The position numbers were made by a program, and so were the translations under genes. Below, one piece after another: positions 1 through 9,684 of a stretch of 64,000 nucleotides of DNA. The notes under the pieces were generated by a model. That model had not been told where the DNA came from. It was given only the letters and a program-made list of their open reading frames with translations, and ran no database searches. Position 1 is the stretch's first letter; the number at the start of each line of letters is the position of its first letter. This DNA is from Streptococcus iniae (GTDB lineage Bacteria; Bacillota; Bacilli; Lactobacillales; Streptococcaceae), in assembly GCF_030732225.1 (NCBI RefSeq), contig NZ_CP132230.1, positions 1,702,001-1,766,000 of the forward strand, written 5' to 3'.

Positions 1-1415
1 GCTGTGCTAATAGGGTGTTCTGAGTATTGTTCCAGTGAAGCCACTGCTTGTAAAAGCGTTGGATCTTGCTGTGCTAAAAAATGCATGCTTGTCACTTGGA
101 GCTGTCCTTGGGTGATGGTGCCTGTTTTGTCAAAAACAATTGTTTTAACCTGATGAAGATTCTCCAAATAATCTCCACCTTTAAAAAGAATACCATTGTG
201 TGCTGCTCGCCCAGAACCCACCATAATGGCTGTTGGAGTGGCTAAACCAAGGGCGCAAGGACAGGCAATTACAAGAACGGCAATTCCTGCTGTCAAGGCA
301 AAATGAAAGCTTTCTTGCATCAGAAAGAACCAGAAAAAGACTGTTAGCAAAGACAATACAATCACAAATGGGACAAATCGTCCTGAAAGCTGATCTGCAA
401 TTTTGGCAATTGGTGCTTTTGTAGCCTGTGCTTCTTCAACCAGGTCAATCATTTGTGAAAGAAAGGTCTGGTCATCACTTTTGCTAACACGAACCAACAG
501 GTTCCCTTGACCATTTATTGTTCCTGCATAGACTGGACTATCACTAATCTTCTCGTTTGGGATACTTTCACCTGTTAACATGGACTCATCAATAAAAGAA
601 CTCCCTGATAGAACATAGCCGTCAAGAGGCACTTTTTCACCAGGCTTAATCATTAGAGTCTGTCCAACTGTGATTTCTTCAAGGTCTACTAATTTGCTAA
701 TACCATCTTTTACAAGTCTTGCCTGTGTTACTTTCAAACCTAAGAGTTTTTGAAGAGACTCAGAGGTTTTGCTTTTAGAACTTGCCTCAAAAAAATTCCC
801 CAAAGTAATCAGAGTCAAAATAACAACTGCAGACTCAAAATAGAGTTGATGTAGGTAGTGGAGATGCCCTTTGAAGACTTGAGCAAGAGCAAACGTGCTA
901 AATAAAAAAGAAACGGTAGTGGCTAAGGCTACTAGAGAATTCATATTGGGGGCTTGCTTAAAAAGAGAGTTAAAGCCATTGGTAAAATACGATTTATTAA
1001 AATAGAGAACAGGTAAAGTCAAGAAGAACTGCAAGATTGCTTGAAACTTTAAGTTAGTGGCAAATGGGACAGGTAAGCCAATCATGCTCCCCATAGCCAA
1101 ATACACGACTGGAATGGTAAAGATTGCCGAACAGATAAACTGACGCCACAACCTTTGCGTGACATTATCCTGACGCTCTTGTAAGGACTTGTCTTGCTTG
1201 CCTAGATAACGTGTTGCCTGGTATCCAGCTTCAGCAACAGCTTTTTCAATAATCTTGGGGTTAATAGTTTCATCCTGATAATCAACACTTAGTTTTTCAG
1301 TAGTCAGATTGACACTTGCTTGGTCAACTCCTGGTAAACGTTTAACAGCATTTTCAACACTCAAGGCACAAGAAGCACAAGTCATGCCTTCAATTAGAAA
1401 ACTTTCTTTTGTCAT
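1..1415 (-). CDS. copA: Copper-translocating P-type ATPase CopA (3' end beyond window)
   Basis: This is an integral membrane P1B-type ATPase that exports Cu(I). The frame reads open from the ATG at 1415 to the window edge, giving 471 residues without a stop. Visible motifs in order are an N-terminal heavy-metal domain with GMTCASC (Cys13, Cys16), the actuator motif TGES, the transmembrane metal-binding CPC (Cys385-Pro-Cys387) and the phosphorylation loop DKTGT (Asp429). The ATP-binding domain and C-terminus are missing only because the window ends. The start codon overlaps the copY stop (ATGA), so the two are probably translationally coupled and repressed by CopY. A copZ chaperone gene is expected next, outside the window. 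Confidence 0.95.
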   Translation of the reverse strand, partial: MTKESFLIEGMTCASCALSVENAVKRLPGVDQASVNLTTEKLSVDYQDETINPKIIEKAVAEAGYQATRYLGKQDKSLQERQDNVTQRLWRQFICSAIFTIPVVYLAMGSMIGLPVPFATNLKFQAILQFFLTLPVLYFNKSYFTNGFNSLFKQAPNMNSLVALATTVSFLFSTFALAQVFKGHLHYLHQLYFESAVVILTLITLGNFFEASSKSKTSESLQKLLGLKVTQARLVKDGISKLVDLEEITVGQTLMIKPGEKVPLDGYVLSGSSFIDESMLTGESIPNEKISDSPVYAGTINGQGNLLVRVSKSDDQTFLSQMIDLVEEAQATKAPIAKIADQLSGRFVPFVIVLSLLTVFFWFFLMQESFHFALTAGIAVLVIACPCALGLATPTAIMVGSGRAAHNGILFKGGDYLENLHQVKTIVFDKTGTITQGQLQVTSMHFLAQQDPTLLQAVASLEQYSEHPIST

Positions 1416-1849
1416 CTGTGACTTTCCTCCTTGTCACAACGGCATTGCCCAGGAATACAATTGCAGGGCACTTTTCCTACGGTAGACACTTCTTTCTCTC
1501 GTAGAAGTTCTTGAAAATCTGCAATATCTTGCTTTGTCATGGGCATAGCTTTTAAAATCTTTAGCAAGAGGCTAGCATGCTTGCGCTGACATATGTGATT
1601 GAGACCATCTTGAATCAATTTTTCTTGGTAATCTTTTTCGTTGACTAAAGACTCATATAAAAAAGCTCTCCCTGATTTTTGGGTGCCAACTAATTTTTTG
1701 TCCACCAATCTGCCTAATAAGGTTTTAATGGTAGAGGGTGACCACTGGAATTTTTCTTGTAGAATATCAATGATGTCACTACTTTTGAGTTGTTTTCTTG
1801 CCCAAATGACACGCATGACTTCCCATTCTGCTTCAGATATTGTTTGCAT
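1412..1849 (-). CDS. copY: CopY/TcrY-family copper-responsive repressor
   Basis: This is a winged-helix repressor of the copper efflux operon, of the BlaI/MecI/CopY family, 145 residues from the ATG at 1849. A longer frame exists upstream, but it would start inside the operator and promoter, so it was not used. The N-terminal half is the DNA-binding domain. The C-terminus carries the CopY metal signature CxCx4CxC (Cys129, 131, 136, 138), where Cu(I) displaces Zn(II) and releases DNA. Two cop boxes lie directly upstream. The stop overlaps the copA start by ATGA. Confidence 0.95.
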   Translation of the reverse strand: MQTISEAEWEVMRVIWARKQLKSSDIIDILQEKFQWSPSTIKTLLGRLVDKKLVGTQKSGRAFLYESLVNEKDYQEKLIQDGLNHICQRKHASLLLKILKAMPMTKQDIADFQELLREKEVSTVGKVPCNCIPGQCRCDKEESHR

Positions 1850-1866
1850 CTTGACTTCCTTTTGTT

Positions 1867-1910
1867 TACATGTGTAAATATATCTTATCACTTTTGTCTA
1901 CATTTGTAAA
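1867..1910 (-). promoter_or_regulatory. copYA promoter with two cop boxes
   Basis: Two matches to the CopY operator TACAnnTGTA lie at 1867-1876 (TACATGTGTA) and 1899-1908 (TACATTTGTA). Read leftwards, a sigma-A promoter fits between them: -35 TTTACA at 1905-1910, a 17-bp spacer and -10 TAAGAT at 1882-1887. The distal box covers the -35 and the proximal box lies at the transcription start, the usual arrangement for CopY repression. Confidence 0.9.
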
Positions 1911-1922
1911 TTTATAAGACAT

Positions 1923-1966
1923 AAAAAATGCCCCAATGGTTAGATTCCCTTCTAACCATTAAGGGG
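1923..1966 (-). terminator. Intrinsic terminator of the rimP-rbfA operon
   Basis: The arms 1931-1944 and 1951-1966 form a 14-bp stem (a 10-bp helix at the loop, then four C-G pairs beyond a two-base bulge) around a six-base loop. On the minus strand it is followed by a run of six T (1923-1928). It lies between the rbfA stop and the cop promoter. Confidence 0.88.
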
Positions 1967-1994
1967 CCTTTTACTTATCAATGAGATTTAGCAA

Positions 1995-2351
1995 TTAGTC
2001 CTTTGATTTACTGTCTAAATCACGTAATAACTGATCAATTTTATTGCCATATGCAATGGAATTATCTTTTTCAAATACCAAGTCCGGCATTTTATACATG
2101 GTTAATTTATGAGATAACTCACGTTTAATAGTTCCAGTTGCTTTTTCTAAACCTTTTTGTGCTTTTTGGTTGTCCGATGCCAAGTCACTCATGAGGGTGT
2201 AATAAATTTTTGCAAGGGATAAATCACCAATCATTTGCACTTCAGTGATGGTAACTCCTTGAACACGTGGGTCACGAATTTTTTTCTGTAAAATATCGTT
2301 GACTTCACGTTTAATTTCCATTCCGACACGGTCAATACGATGGTTTGCCAT
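1995..2351 (-). CDS. rbfA: Ribosome-binding factor A
   Basis: RbfA is a small KH-like protein that binds 16S rRNA helix 1 during 30S maturation. The protein is 118 residues from the ATG at 2351 and begins [10 protein letters not shown], typical of Firmicute RbfA. An in-frame ATG seven codons upstream lies beside the ribosome binding site (AAAGGAAA) and was rejected. The motif KIRDPRV is present near residue 25. It is the last gene of the rimP-nusA-ylxR-ylxQ-infB-rbfA operon, a conserved translation and RNA-processing cluster. Confidence 0.95.
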   Translation of the reverse strand: MANHRIDRVGMEIKREVNDILQKKIRDPRVQGVTITEVQMIGDLSLAKIYYTLMSDLASDNQKAQKGLEKATGTIKRELSHKLTMYKMPDLVFEKDNSIAYGNKIDQLLRDLDSKSKD

Positions 2352-2446
2352 ATGATGTTTTCCTTTCTTCATTGTTTAAGAAAAGGTTGAAGTCTTTTGT
2401 CACCTCAACCTTCCTTTTTGTCTGTATTCTATTGCACTTGTTCTTA

Positions 2447-5320
2447 TTATTTACGAACAATTTCTTCCATGATGTAAGCTTCGATAGTATCATCAGCTTG
2501 CAAGTCGTTGTAGTTCTCAATCATCAAACCACCCTCTTGGGCATTTCCAACTTCTTTGACATCATCTTTATAATGTTTAAGACTTCCTAATTTACCATCA
2601 AAGATAACAACATTATCACGGATAACGCGTACGCTTGAATCACGTGTAATTTTACCTCTGATAACCATAAATCCACCAATTGTTCCCACTTTAGAAACTT
2701 TGAAGGTTTCACGAATAATGGCTTCACCAAGAATTTTTTCTTGGAAGACAGGATCAAGTTTACCTTTCATAGCTTCTTCAACTTCTTCAATCACTTTGTA
2801 GATAATGCTGTGAAGACGAATTTCAACGGCATCTGCATCTGCTTGTTGACGAGCTTGTGGAGTAGGACGGACGTTAAATCCAATGATTACAGCATTTGAT
2901 GCTTCAGCAAGTGTCACATCAGACTCGTTGATAGCACCAACTGCTGAGTGAACCACATTAACACGAACACCCTCAACTTCAATTTTAAGAAGTGATGCTG
3001 CAAGAGCTTCAACAGATCCTTGAACGTCAGCTTTAATGATAACATTAACTGTTTTGATTTCTCCAGCTTTAAGGGTATCAAAGAGGTTATCAAGACTAAC
3101 ACGTTGTGTATTTTGACGTTGTTTAAGAAGAGCACGCTTGGCACGTTCTTCACCAGCTGCACGAGCAGCTTTTTCGTCTTCATAAACTGCGAAGTGATCA
3201 CCAGCCATCGGAGTTTCATTCAAACCAGTAATTGAAACAGGTGTTGACGGCAAGGCAAACTTCACACGGCGTCCTAAGTCATTAGTCATCGCACGAACAC
3301 GACCGAAGGTATTTCCAATAACGATAGGGTCTTGAACATTAAGTGTCCCTTGTTGAACAAGAAGAGTTGCAACTGCACCTTTTCCTTTATCAAGACGAGC
3401 CTCGATAACAGTACCAATAGCACGAACAGTTGGATCTGCTTTAAGTTCTTCAACCTCAGCAACCAAAAGAACAGTCTCTAACAATTCATCAATATTTTTA
3501 TTGAATTTAGCTGAAATTTCAACAAATTCAGATTCACCACCCCAAGCTGTTGAAATAATACCATGCTCTGCTAATTCAGAAATAACACGTTCTGGGTTAG
3601 CACCCGGCTTATCAATCTTATTAATAGCAACAATGATTGGAACGCCAGCTGCCTTAGAGTGATTAATCGCTTCAATAGTTTGTGGCATAACACCGTCATC
3701 TGCTGCAACAATCAAAATGGTGATGTCTGTTACAGAAGCTCCACGTGCACGCATGCTTGTAAAGGCCGCGTGACCTGGTGTGTCCAAGAAAGTAATTTTC
3801 TTACCAGCTTCTTCGATTTGGTAAGCACCAATATGCTGAGTGATACCACCAGCTTCTCCTGTTGCAACGCGTGAATTACGCAAGGTATCTAAGAGTGTTG
3901 TTTTACCGTGGTCAACGTGTCCCATAATGGTTACAACCGGTGCACGTTCAACAAGATTTTCTGGGTTCAAATAAGTGTCGTCTTCAAAGAAACGTTCAAT
4001 ATCTGCGTCATCAACTTCGACTTTTGCCTTAGCTTCAATCCCATAATCAACCATTAAAAGTTCAATGGTGTCCCCATCGAGTGATTGGTTTTGGGTCGCC
4101 ATAACACCCATCATGAATAATTTTTTGACAATTTCTGCTGGCTCACGTTTAATACGTTTTGCGATATCAGCTACTGTCATACCTTCTGAATACTCAAATT
4201 CTTTTGGTAATTCATGGAATTTACGCTCTGTTACTGGTTTTGGAGCTGCAGTATTATTTCTATTGTTCTTGCCTTTTTTAGGCTTCTTGTTCCAGTTACT
4301 ATTTCTTTGATTTCTCACTTGGTTCTGATTATTCCAACTCTTCTTATTTTGCTTAGGTCCTTCGTCACGACTTTGATTTTCATCACTTGTCTTTTCAGGA
4401 CGCGTTTTCTTACGACGTTTATCTACAGGTTTAGCGGCAACTGGTGCAGCAACAACATTATTCACAAGTGTTGTTTTTTCACTTTGTGGTTTTTCTTTCA
4501 GTTTTGCTGCTTGAGCTTTTGCTTCTTTTAATGCCTCTTGTTTTGCTTCTTCACGCGCAATTGCTTCTAAACGTTTTGCTTCTTTTTGCTCACGAATTTG
4601 GCTTTCTCTGTGACGAGTATACTCTGCATTTTGCTCAGCTTTTAAAGCTGTTGCTCTTGCTTTAAAGTCAATTTTAGGAGCGGTTACTTGTGACGGCGTC
4701 TTCACCTGCTGACTGTTTTTAAAACGATCATTTGGTCTGTCATTGTTAACTGAACGGTTGCCAACTGATTGACGGTTATCATTACGATTGTTGCCTGTTG
4801 GCTTGTTGTCAAACCGTCCGTCACGATGTTGACCTTGCTGACGGTTGCTATTACGGTCAGTTGTGACCTTACCTTTTTGACCATTCTGGCGATTGTCTTG
4901 ACGTCTTGGTGCTGAAGTGTTTTGACCTGATTGTCTACGAGCTTCTTGTTCTTTTGCACGAGCTTCACGTTCAGCTTTAAAATTACGACTCTTTGGTTTA
5001 GCAACAACTGCTTGAGGAGCAGCAGATGGTGCTTTAACTTCTGAGAGGTCTTCTTTTACTTGAGCATTTGGTGTTTTTGCAACAGTTTCTTTTACTGCTT
5101 CAGGCTTCTTCTCACTTTTACTTGTTTGAACAGCTTTTGTTTGGTTGGTTTCAACTTTTGAATCTGTTGAAAAGCTAGAAACTAGACGCTTAGCATCCGC
5201 AGCTTCTACACTTGACGCGTGACTTTTCACGTCCAAGCCTAAAGCTTTGGCATGTTCTACAACCTCTTTACTGGTTTTGCCTAATTCTTTAGCTATTTCA
5301 TGTAATCTTTTCTTTGACAA
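2447..5320 (-). CDS. infB: Translation initiation factor IF-2
   Basis: IF-2 is the GTPase that brings fMet-tRNA to the 30S subunit and promotes subunit joining. The protein has 957 residues. The N-terminus holds an IF2_N helical module, then a long low-complexity region rich in Lys, Glu, Asn, Arg and Gln up to about residue 370. A second IF2_N module precedes the G domain, which shows GHVDHGKTT (G1), DTPGH (G3) and NKID (G4). Domains II to IV follow and end at VRK. The variable basic linker explains why the protein is longer than in many bacteria. It lies between ylxQ and rbfA. Confidence 0.97.
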   Translation of the reverse strand: MSKKRLHEIAKELGKTSKEVVEHAKALGLDVKSHASSVEAADAKRLVSSFSTDSKVETNQTKAVQTSKSEKKPEAVKETVAKTPNAQVKEDLSEVKAPSAAPQAVVAKPKSRNFKAEREARAKEQEARRQSGQNTSAPRRQDNRQNGQKGKVTTDRNSNRQQGQHRDGRFDNKPTGNNRNDNRQSVGNRSVNNDRPNDRFKNSQQVKTPSQVTAPKIDFKARATALKAEQNAEYTRHRESQIREQKEAKRLEAIAREEAKQEALKEAKAQAAKLKEKPQSEKTTLVNNVVAAPVAAKPVDKRRKKTRPEKTSDENQSRDEGPKQNKKSWNNQNQVRNQRNSNWNKKPKKGKNNRNNTAAPKPVTERKFHELPKEFEYSEGMTVADIAKRIKREPAEIVKKLFMMGVMATQNQSLDGDTIELLMVDYGIEAKAKVEVDDADIERFFEDDTYLNPENLVERAPVVTIMGHVDHGKTTLLDTLRNSRVATGEAGGITQHIGAYQIEEAGKKITFLDTPGHAAFTSMRARGASVTDITILIVAADDGVMPQTIEAINHSKAAGVPIIVAINKIDKPGANPERVISELAEHGIISTAWGGESEFVEISAKFNKNIDELLETVLLVAEVEELKADPTVRAIGTVIEARLDKGKGAVATLLVQQGTLNVQDPIVIGNTFGRVRAMTNDLGRRVKFALPSTPVSITGLNETPMAGDHFAVYEDEKAARAAGEERAKRALLKQRQNTQRVSLDNLFDTLKAGEIKTVNVIIKADVQGSVEALAASLLKIEVEGVRVNVVHSAVGAINESDVTLAEASNAVIIGFNVRPTPQARQQADADAVEIRLHSIIYKVIEEVEEAMKGKLDPVFQEKILGEAIIRETFKVSKVGTIGGFMVIRGKITRDSSVRVIRDNVVIFDGKLGSLKHYKDDVKEVGNAQEGGLMIENYNDLQADDTIEAYIMEEIVRK

Positions 5321-5339
5321 ATTGTGTCCTCCTATTCGT

Positions 5340-5642
5340 CTATTCCATAAGAGTCCTCATTTTCTTTGAAAATCCAGTATCTGCTACGGCTACCACTTTA
5401 CGTGGTTTTCCAAGGGCAGCACTTAATTCCAGTGCACTAAACACTGTGGAGACTTTTACATTGTAATAATTACTTTTATCGGTTACTTTTTTAGTCACAT
5501 TTGGTCCGGCATCATTTGCAAGGAAGACAAGATTTACCTTTTGATTTTGAATGGCCTTAACAACCAACTCTTCACCTGAGATAACTTTTCCTGCACGTTG
5601 AGCTAAACCAATGAGATTTGATAATTTATCTAAATTATTCAA
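5340..5642 (-). CDS. ylxQ: YlxQ, L7Ae/L30e-family putative RNA-binding protein
   Basis: This 100-residue protein matches the ribosomal L7Ae/L30e fold family found between ylxR and infB in Firmicutes. Seen in sequence: the early motif [14 protein letters not shown] and a central [11 protein letters not shown] segment typical of kink-turn RNA binders. The start is a TTG at 5642, overlapping the ylxR stop by eight bases, with a GAAGAGAG-like site upstream. Its target RNA is not known; placement in the nusA-infB operon suggests a role in ribosomes or RNA structure. Confidence 0.88.
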   Translation of the reverse strand: MNNLDKLSNLIGLAQRAGKVISGEELVVKAIQNQKVNLVFLANDAGPNVTKKVTDKSNYYNVKVSTVFSALELSAALGKPRKVVAVADTGFSKKMRTLME

Positions 5643-5931
5643 GGCCTAACTCTCTTCTTTTGACTTTGTGATCCACATAAGCAATCAATTCATCGTAAAA
5701 ACTTTCTGGAATTTCCATCGAGAAACTACGATTAAAAACTTGTTTTTTCTTGGCTTGAAGTGCTTCGTCATTGCTAAGTTTGATATATGCCCCACGGCCA
5801 TTTTTCTTTCCTGTTGGGTCAATTGATATCTCACCATCTTTTGTTTTCACAATACGAAGCAAGTCCCGTTTATCAATGATTTCTCCAGAAACCAATGATT
5901 TTCGTAAAGGTATTTTTTTTACTTTAGGCAT
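5635..5931 (-). CDS. ylxR: YlxR (RnpM) family RNA-binding protein
   Basis: This 98-residue basic protein belongs to the DUF448/YlxR family. From recall, B. subtilis YlxR (RnpM) binds RNase P RNA and affects its activity. Family features seen here are KIPLRKSLVSGE near the N-terminus (many homologues have RxCxxC instead; no Cys here), a central GRGAYI-type motif and the C-terminal strand and helix. The ATG at 5931 was chosen; a TTG one codon upstream is possible, and GAGGTG lies four bases before the ATG. It overlaps ylxQ by eight bases. Confidence 0.88.
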   Translation of the reverse strand: MPKVKKIPLRKSLVSGEIIDKRDLLRIVKTKDGEISIDPTGKKNGRGAYIKLSNDEALQAKKKQVFNRSFSMEIPESFYDELIAYVDHKVKRRELGLE

Positions 5932-5946
5932 CAAACACCTCGATTC

Positions 5947-7104
5947 TTATTCTTCCTCGTTAGCAACAGTCTCTTCAACTGTATCTGCTTCTACAGGCGC
6001 AGCAGCTTCTTGTTCTGCTTCAAGACGTTCATATTCACTGGCAGACTTGATGTCAATACGATATCCTGTCAAGTGAGCGGCCAAGCGAACGTTTTGTCCA
6101 CGACGACCAATAGCCAGTGACAATTTGCTATCTGGAACAACAACTGTCGCACGTTTTAGGTCTTCGTCATCAAAGAGAACCATATCAACTTCAGCTGGTG
6201 CAATAGCATTGTAAATGAATTCTGCTGGGTCATCAACCCATTGAATCACGTCAATGTTTTCTTCTACTGGAATTTCAATGCCTGTTTTAGCATCAAAGCG
6301 TTTTGGATGGAATTTGCTGATGATTTTTTTAATGTTGCTTCCACCACGACCAACGATAGTACCAATAGCATCTACGTTAGGGTTATGGCTGCGCACCGCA
6401 ACTTTTGTTCTGTCTCCAGCTTCACGCGAAACACTCATGATTTCAACAGTTCCATCAAATACTTCTGGAATTTCTTGTTCCATGATACGCTTGATAAATT
6501 CTGGATGGCTGCGGCTGACAAAAACGTTAACACCTTTAGGATTGTTTTCAACTTTGTAAACATAGACTTCAATACGATCATGTGACTTGAAGCTTTCACC
6601 TGGAATTTGATCTTGGTGTGATAATTGTGCTTCAAGTGAGCCTAGGTTAACATAAATGAAACGTTGGTCAAAGCGTTCAACAGTTCCTGTCATGATTTCG
6701 CCTTCATGTTCTTTGTACTCATTAAAAGTAACTTCACGCATTTGGCGACGCATTTTTTCCATAATTGTTTGTTTAGCGGATTGTGCTGCTACACGACCAA
6801 ACTCTGTTACAGATTCTTCAAATCGAATTTTATCACCAAGTTCGTAAGCAGAACTAATAGCTAAAGCATCACTTAAACTAATTTCCAAGCGGCTGTCAAA
6901 AACTTCTTCAACAACTTCACGGACGGTGAAGACTTGAAAATCAGCTGTTTTTTCATTAAATTCAATGACACATGATTCTGATTGGCCATAACGGCGTTTG
7001 TAAGCTGATTTGAGTGACTCTGTTACAGCATCAATGATGTCACTTTTATTAATGTGTTTTTCTTCCTCTAAAATACGGAAGGCTTCTAGCATTTCTTTGC
7101 TCAT
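5947..7104 (-). CDS. nusA: Transcription termination/antitermination factor NusA
   Basis: NusA binds RNA polymerase and nascent RNA and controls pausing, termination and antitermination. The frame gives 385 residues from the ATG at 7104 (MSKEMLEAF), the usual length in streptococci. The order is an N-terminal polymerase-binding domain, an S1 domain (GEIMTGTVERF near residue 140) and two KH domains with GRGGSNIKK and GRRGQNVRLA, then a short acidic tail. The C-terminal acidic repeats of enterobacterial NusA are absent, as in other Firmicutes. A weak upstream TTG extension was rejected on family length. Confidence 0.96.
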   Translation of the reverse strand: MSKEMLEAFRILEEEKHINKSDIIDAVTESLKSAYKRRYGQSESCVIEFNEKTADFQVFTVREVVEEVFDSRLEISLSDALAISSAYELGDKIRFEESVTEFGRVAAQSAKQTIMEKMRRQMREVTFNEYKEHEGEIMTGTVERFDQRFIYVNLGSLEAQLSHQDQIPGESFKSHDRIEVYVYKVENNPKGVNVFVSRSHPEFIKRIMEQEIPEVFDGTVEIMSVSREAGDRTKVAVRSHNPNVDAIGTIVGRGGSNIKKIISKFHPKRFDAKTGIEIPVEENIDVIQWVDDPAEFIYNAIAPAEVDMVLFDDEDLKRATVVVPDSKLSLAIGRRGQNVRLAAHLTGYRIDIKSASEYERLEAEQEAAAPVEADTVEETVANEEE

Positions 7105-7190
7105 AATGTTGTCTGCTTTGCAAGACTGCAAAAGCAAAATTCCTTTCTTATTGTTCAACGTAAAAGAAGTAAGTCTACTTCTAATATTTC

Positions 7191-7667
7191 TTAAAGTTTA
7201 ACAGCCATTCTAGCTTTTGCTACTGTCTTATACGGGATTTCGACACGTTTTTGTCGTGTTTTATCTAGGTAATCAATGGTCAAGGTTTCACCATCAAATG
7301 CCACTAAATCCCCTTGAAAGACTTTGATTTTATCAATAGCCTTATAAAGACTAACATTGATGTAAGAACCAATAGCATTTTCTAAACTTTCAACCGTTTT
7401 TAGAGGTCTTTCCAATCCAGGACTAGAAACTTCCAACATGTACTGACTTGGAAATGGATCTGGTGTGATTGTGTCTAATAATGGACTGATAAGCTCAGTC
7501 AATTGAGTTGTATCTTCAACACTGATGCCACCTTCTTTGTCAACTAGAATGCTAAGAATATAGTCGCTTCCCATTTTTTCGTATTCAACATCAACTAACT
7601 CGTAGGGTGTTTCAATAACAGACCTTATTTTTTCCGTAACAAGGTCAACAATAGTTTGATTTGCGAT
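7191..7667 (-). CDS. rimP: Ribosome maturation factor RimP, probable ATC start
   Basis: RimP assists 30S assembly at the S12/S19 region. The family signature SSPGLERPL and the C-terminal SH3-like domain are present. The first ATG in this frame (7574) would give only 127 residues and remove the first N-terminal elements. Reading upstream, the frame stays open with homologous sequence ([11 protein letters not shown]) but has no ATG, GTG or TTG before an in-frame TAA. An ATC at 7665-7667 sits seven bases after a perfect GGAGGA and gives 158 residues, about the length I recall for pneumococcal RimP. I infer a non-canonical AUC start. Confidence 0.9.
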   Translation of the reverse strand: MANQTIVDLVTEKIRSVIETPYELVDVEYEKMGSDYILSILVDKEGGISVEDTTQLTELISPLLDTITPDPFPSQYMLEVSSPGLERPLKTVESLENAIGSYINVSLYKAIDKIKVFQGDLVAFDGETLTIDYLDKTRQKRVEIPYKTVAKARMAVKL

Positions 7668-7730
7668 GGTAGTGTCCTCCTTTACTGCTTTAACAAATTA
7701 CTTGTCTTTACTTAATAGACGCCATGTCAA

Positions 7731-7761
7731 TACAAAAGTGGCGAGATATTCTTCTCACCAC
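7731..7761 (-). terminator. Attenuator-like terminator in the rimP operon leader
   Basis: On the minus strand GTGGTGAGA (7753-7761) pairs with TCTCGCCAC (7738-7746) as nine base pairs including one G-U, with a six-base loop followed by TTTTGTA. It lies downstream of the operon promoter and about 70 bases before rimP, with no gene between. It therefore looks like a leader terminator for conditional readthrough rather than the end of a gene. Confidence 0.65.
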
Positions 7762-7782
7762 CTTTCTGTATTAGTTAATCAT

Positions 7783-7810
7783 ATTATATCACATTATAAT
7801 AAGATAGCAA
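7783..7810 (-). promoter_or_regulatory. Promoter of the rimP-nusA-infB-rbfA operon
   Basis: Read leftwards: -35 TTGCTA (7805-7810), a 16-bp spacer and an extended -10, TGA-TATAAT (TATAAT at 7783-7788). Confidence 0.75.
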
Positions 7811-7881
7811 GTTTAAACTCTCTTTCATGCCGACTTTAAAGTCAATTTCCCTTTTTTAATACTGACTTTAATTCCTGCTGG

Positions 7882-7910
7882 TTTCAAAAAGCTACAATTT
7901 ATACTATAAT
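7882..7910 (+). promoter_or_regulatory. Promoter of the LTA-synthase-like gene
   Basis: A perfect -10 TATAAT at 7905-7910 is preceded, with 17-bp spacing, by a weak -35 TTTCAA (7882-7887). The expected transcription start near 7917 leaves the SD-like GGGGG (7931-7935) before the TTG at 7941 and supports that start over the TTG at 7929. Confidence 0.6.
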
Positions 7911-7940
7911 ATGTGGTGATTACTATTTTTGGGGGTCTTC

Positions 7941-9617
7941 TTGAATAACATTGTCAAAAATCCGTTTTTTAAACGGTTAACTATTATCAAAAATCGAAGC
8001 TTTTGGTATCTCTTGCTGACTTTTTTTGTTTCTTTTGGTCTATCTAGTATTGCTTTATACAATACCTTTGCAAGTCAAAATAGCAACATCTTTGATTTCA
8101 TTCCTGTTCAGTTGCCTATTATTTTAGCACTAGCTCTTGGGCTTTTCATTTCTGGTCAGATGTCTGTGAAGTTTGTCAGTAAAGTAAGTTTCCTTTATCT
8201 TTTTTTCTTAGTCAGTTCCTACTTTATTGAAATGACCCTTCGTTTGAACGATGCTGACTTTGAATGGCAAGATTATAAAGAATTTTGGCAGCACAATTAT
8301 TTAAATTGGTTAGGCCTTGTTTTATTAGTTGCCTTGTTTTTTAAACTGCTCTCTAAGAAAGTTACCATCTTTGAAAACATCAGAGTGCCTCATGACAAAA
8401 ACTTTGCCATTCCTATTCTAGCTCAATTTTTGACTAGTTTTTACATTTCATCTAATCAATTTTTGAACCGCCTAGAAGTCAATACCTTTTTCCCACTTCA
8501 TTTAGAGGATTCTCTTGAAAGTTCAAGGCATCTGTTTCTCTATGCTTTTGTTTTCTATCTTCTCTTTTTACTTGTTACCATCACCTTTATTAAAGGTCTT
8601 AGGGATATAAAAAGAAATACAGCAAGTCTATCATTAGCATTCAGTAGTAGTGTCTTTTTAGCAACCTTAATGAATTACTCACTTCAAGCTGGCATTACGG
8701 AGCAAGGTGCTCATTATGGGGTTTTGATTGCTCCTGGCGCTACCATTTATCAAATCATTGTACTTTCTAGCCTCTTTTTCATTGCTTATATTGCCATTAA
8801 CCGTTACATCATAGCCACTCTTGTGATTACTAGTTTGTCCGGCCTCTTTTCACTAGCTAATAGTTTAAAATACACTGCCCGACACGAACCAATTGTCCAA
8901 GCTGATTTAATGTGGTTAAAAGACATTAGTTTCTTCAAGGACTACATCTCACTAACATCACTTGTAGAAGCTTTGGCAGCTCTTGCCATCCTTGTAACAA
9001 TTGTATTTCTCTCGAAAAAAGTTGTCTTGCCTAATCCAATTATCAAACAGCTAAAGAGACAATTAGTCTTACTTCTCATCTTATTTAGTACTTGGGCATC
9101 TTTTCTTCATTTCCTAACAAAGCATGCAAATGAGCCTTTTCCAGACAATATCCCCGTGCTATCACCTGTCTACAATCTTTTTGATGTTGATTGGTTAGGT
9201 ATCAATGCCAATACCAGATTTCAATCCTTGTCTTATGTTTGGATTAAAGGGTTAACGGTTGATAAAATGAATCCACCCAAAGGGTATAGTAAAGAAAAAA
9301 TCAAAGCCCTTTATAAAAAATATCAAGAAGAAGCTTACCTTTTGAACAGTCAAAGGCAAAAAGAACTCTCCGATCAAACTGTTATTTTCATCTTAAGCGA
9401 GAGCCTTGCAGACCCTACACGTTTAAACGGTATTACTGCTGCCAATACTCCTATTCCTTACATTCAAGCCCTGAAAGAATCTACCACCGGAGGTTATATG
9501 ATTTCTGACGGTTACGGGGGAGGAACGGCTAATATGGAATTCCAAACATTGACAGGCTTGCCCTTTACAAACTTCAACTCTAATGTCTCGGTGCTTTATT
9601 CTGAAGTGGTTCCTTGA
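7941..9617 (+). pseudogene. LTA synthase-like membrane sulfatase, 5' part (interrupted by IS)
   Basis: This is the N-terminal part of a phosphoglycerol-transferase/alkaline-phosphatase-superfamily membrane enzyme of the LtaS/MdoB type. Many hydrophobic segments in roughly the first 390 residues form a polytopic membrane domain. An extracellular catalytic domain then begins, with the metal-ligand motif LSESLADP and the nucleophile region GGGTANMEFQ (Thr529). After Pro558 the frame runs into the IS element and stops at its first codon (TGA, 9615-9617). The metal-binding GDH motif is on the other side of the IS, so this fragment cannot be active. The TTG start at 7941 fits the SD and promoter; a TTG at 7929 is possible. 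Confidence 0.88.
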
Positions 9618-9655
9618 ATAGGTTACACTAAACTAGACAGAAATTATAAAGTGTT
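9615..9655 (+). repeat. Left terminal inverted repeat of the IS
   Basis: This is the 41-bp imperfect inverted repeat matching 10794-10834 on the other strand (30/41 identical). It probably also carries the element's weak promoter. Confidence 0.85.
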
Positions 9656-9684
9656 CTACACTTAAGAAAAACGGGAGAAAAACC

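Noticed and set aside
2914..4665. Several open reading frames on both strands within infB in other frames
   Set aside because: They are low-complexity by-products of the Lys/Glu/Ala/Asn-rich IF-2 coding sequence. None has a ribosome binding site or recognisable protein family.
7105..7158. An upstream start for nusA adding 18 residues
   Set aside because: The family length of 385 residues and the conserved MSKEMLEAF start favour 7104. The extension has no homologous character.
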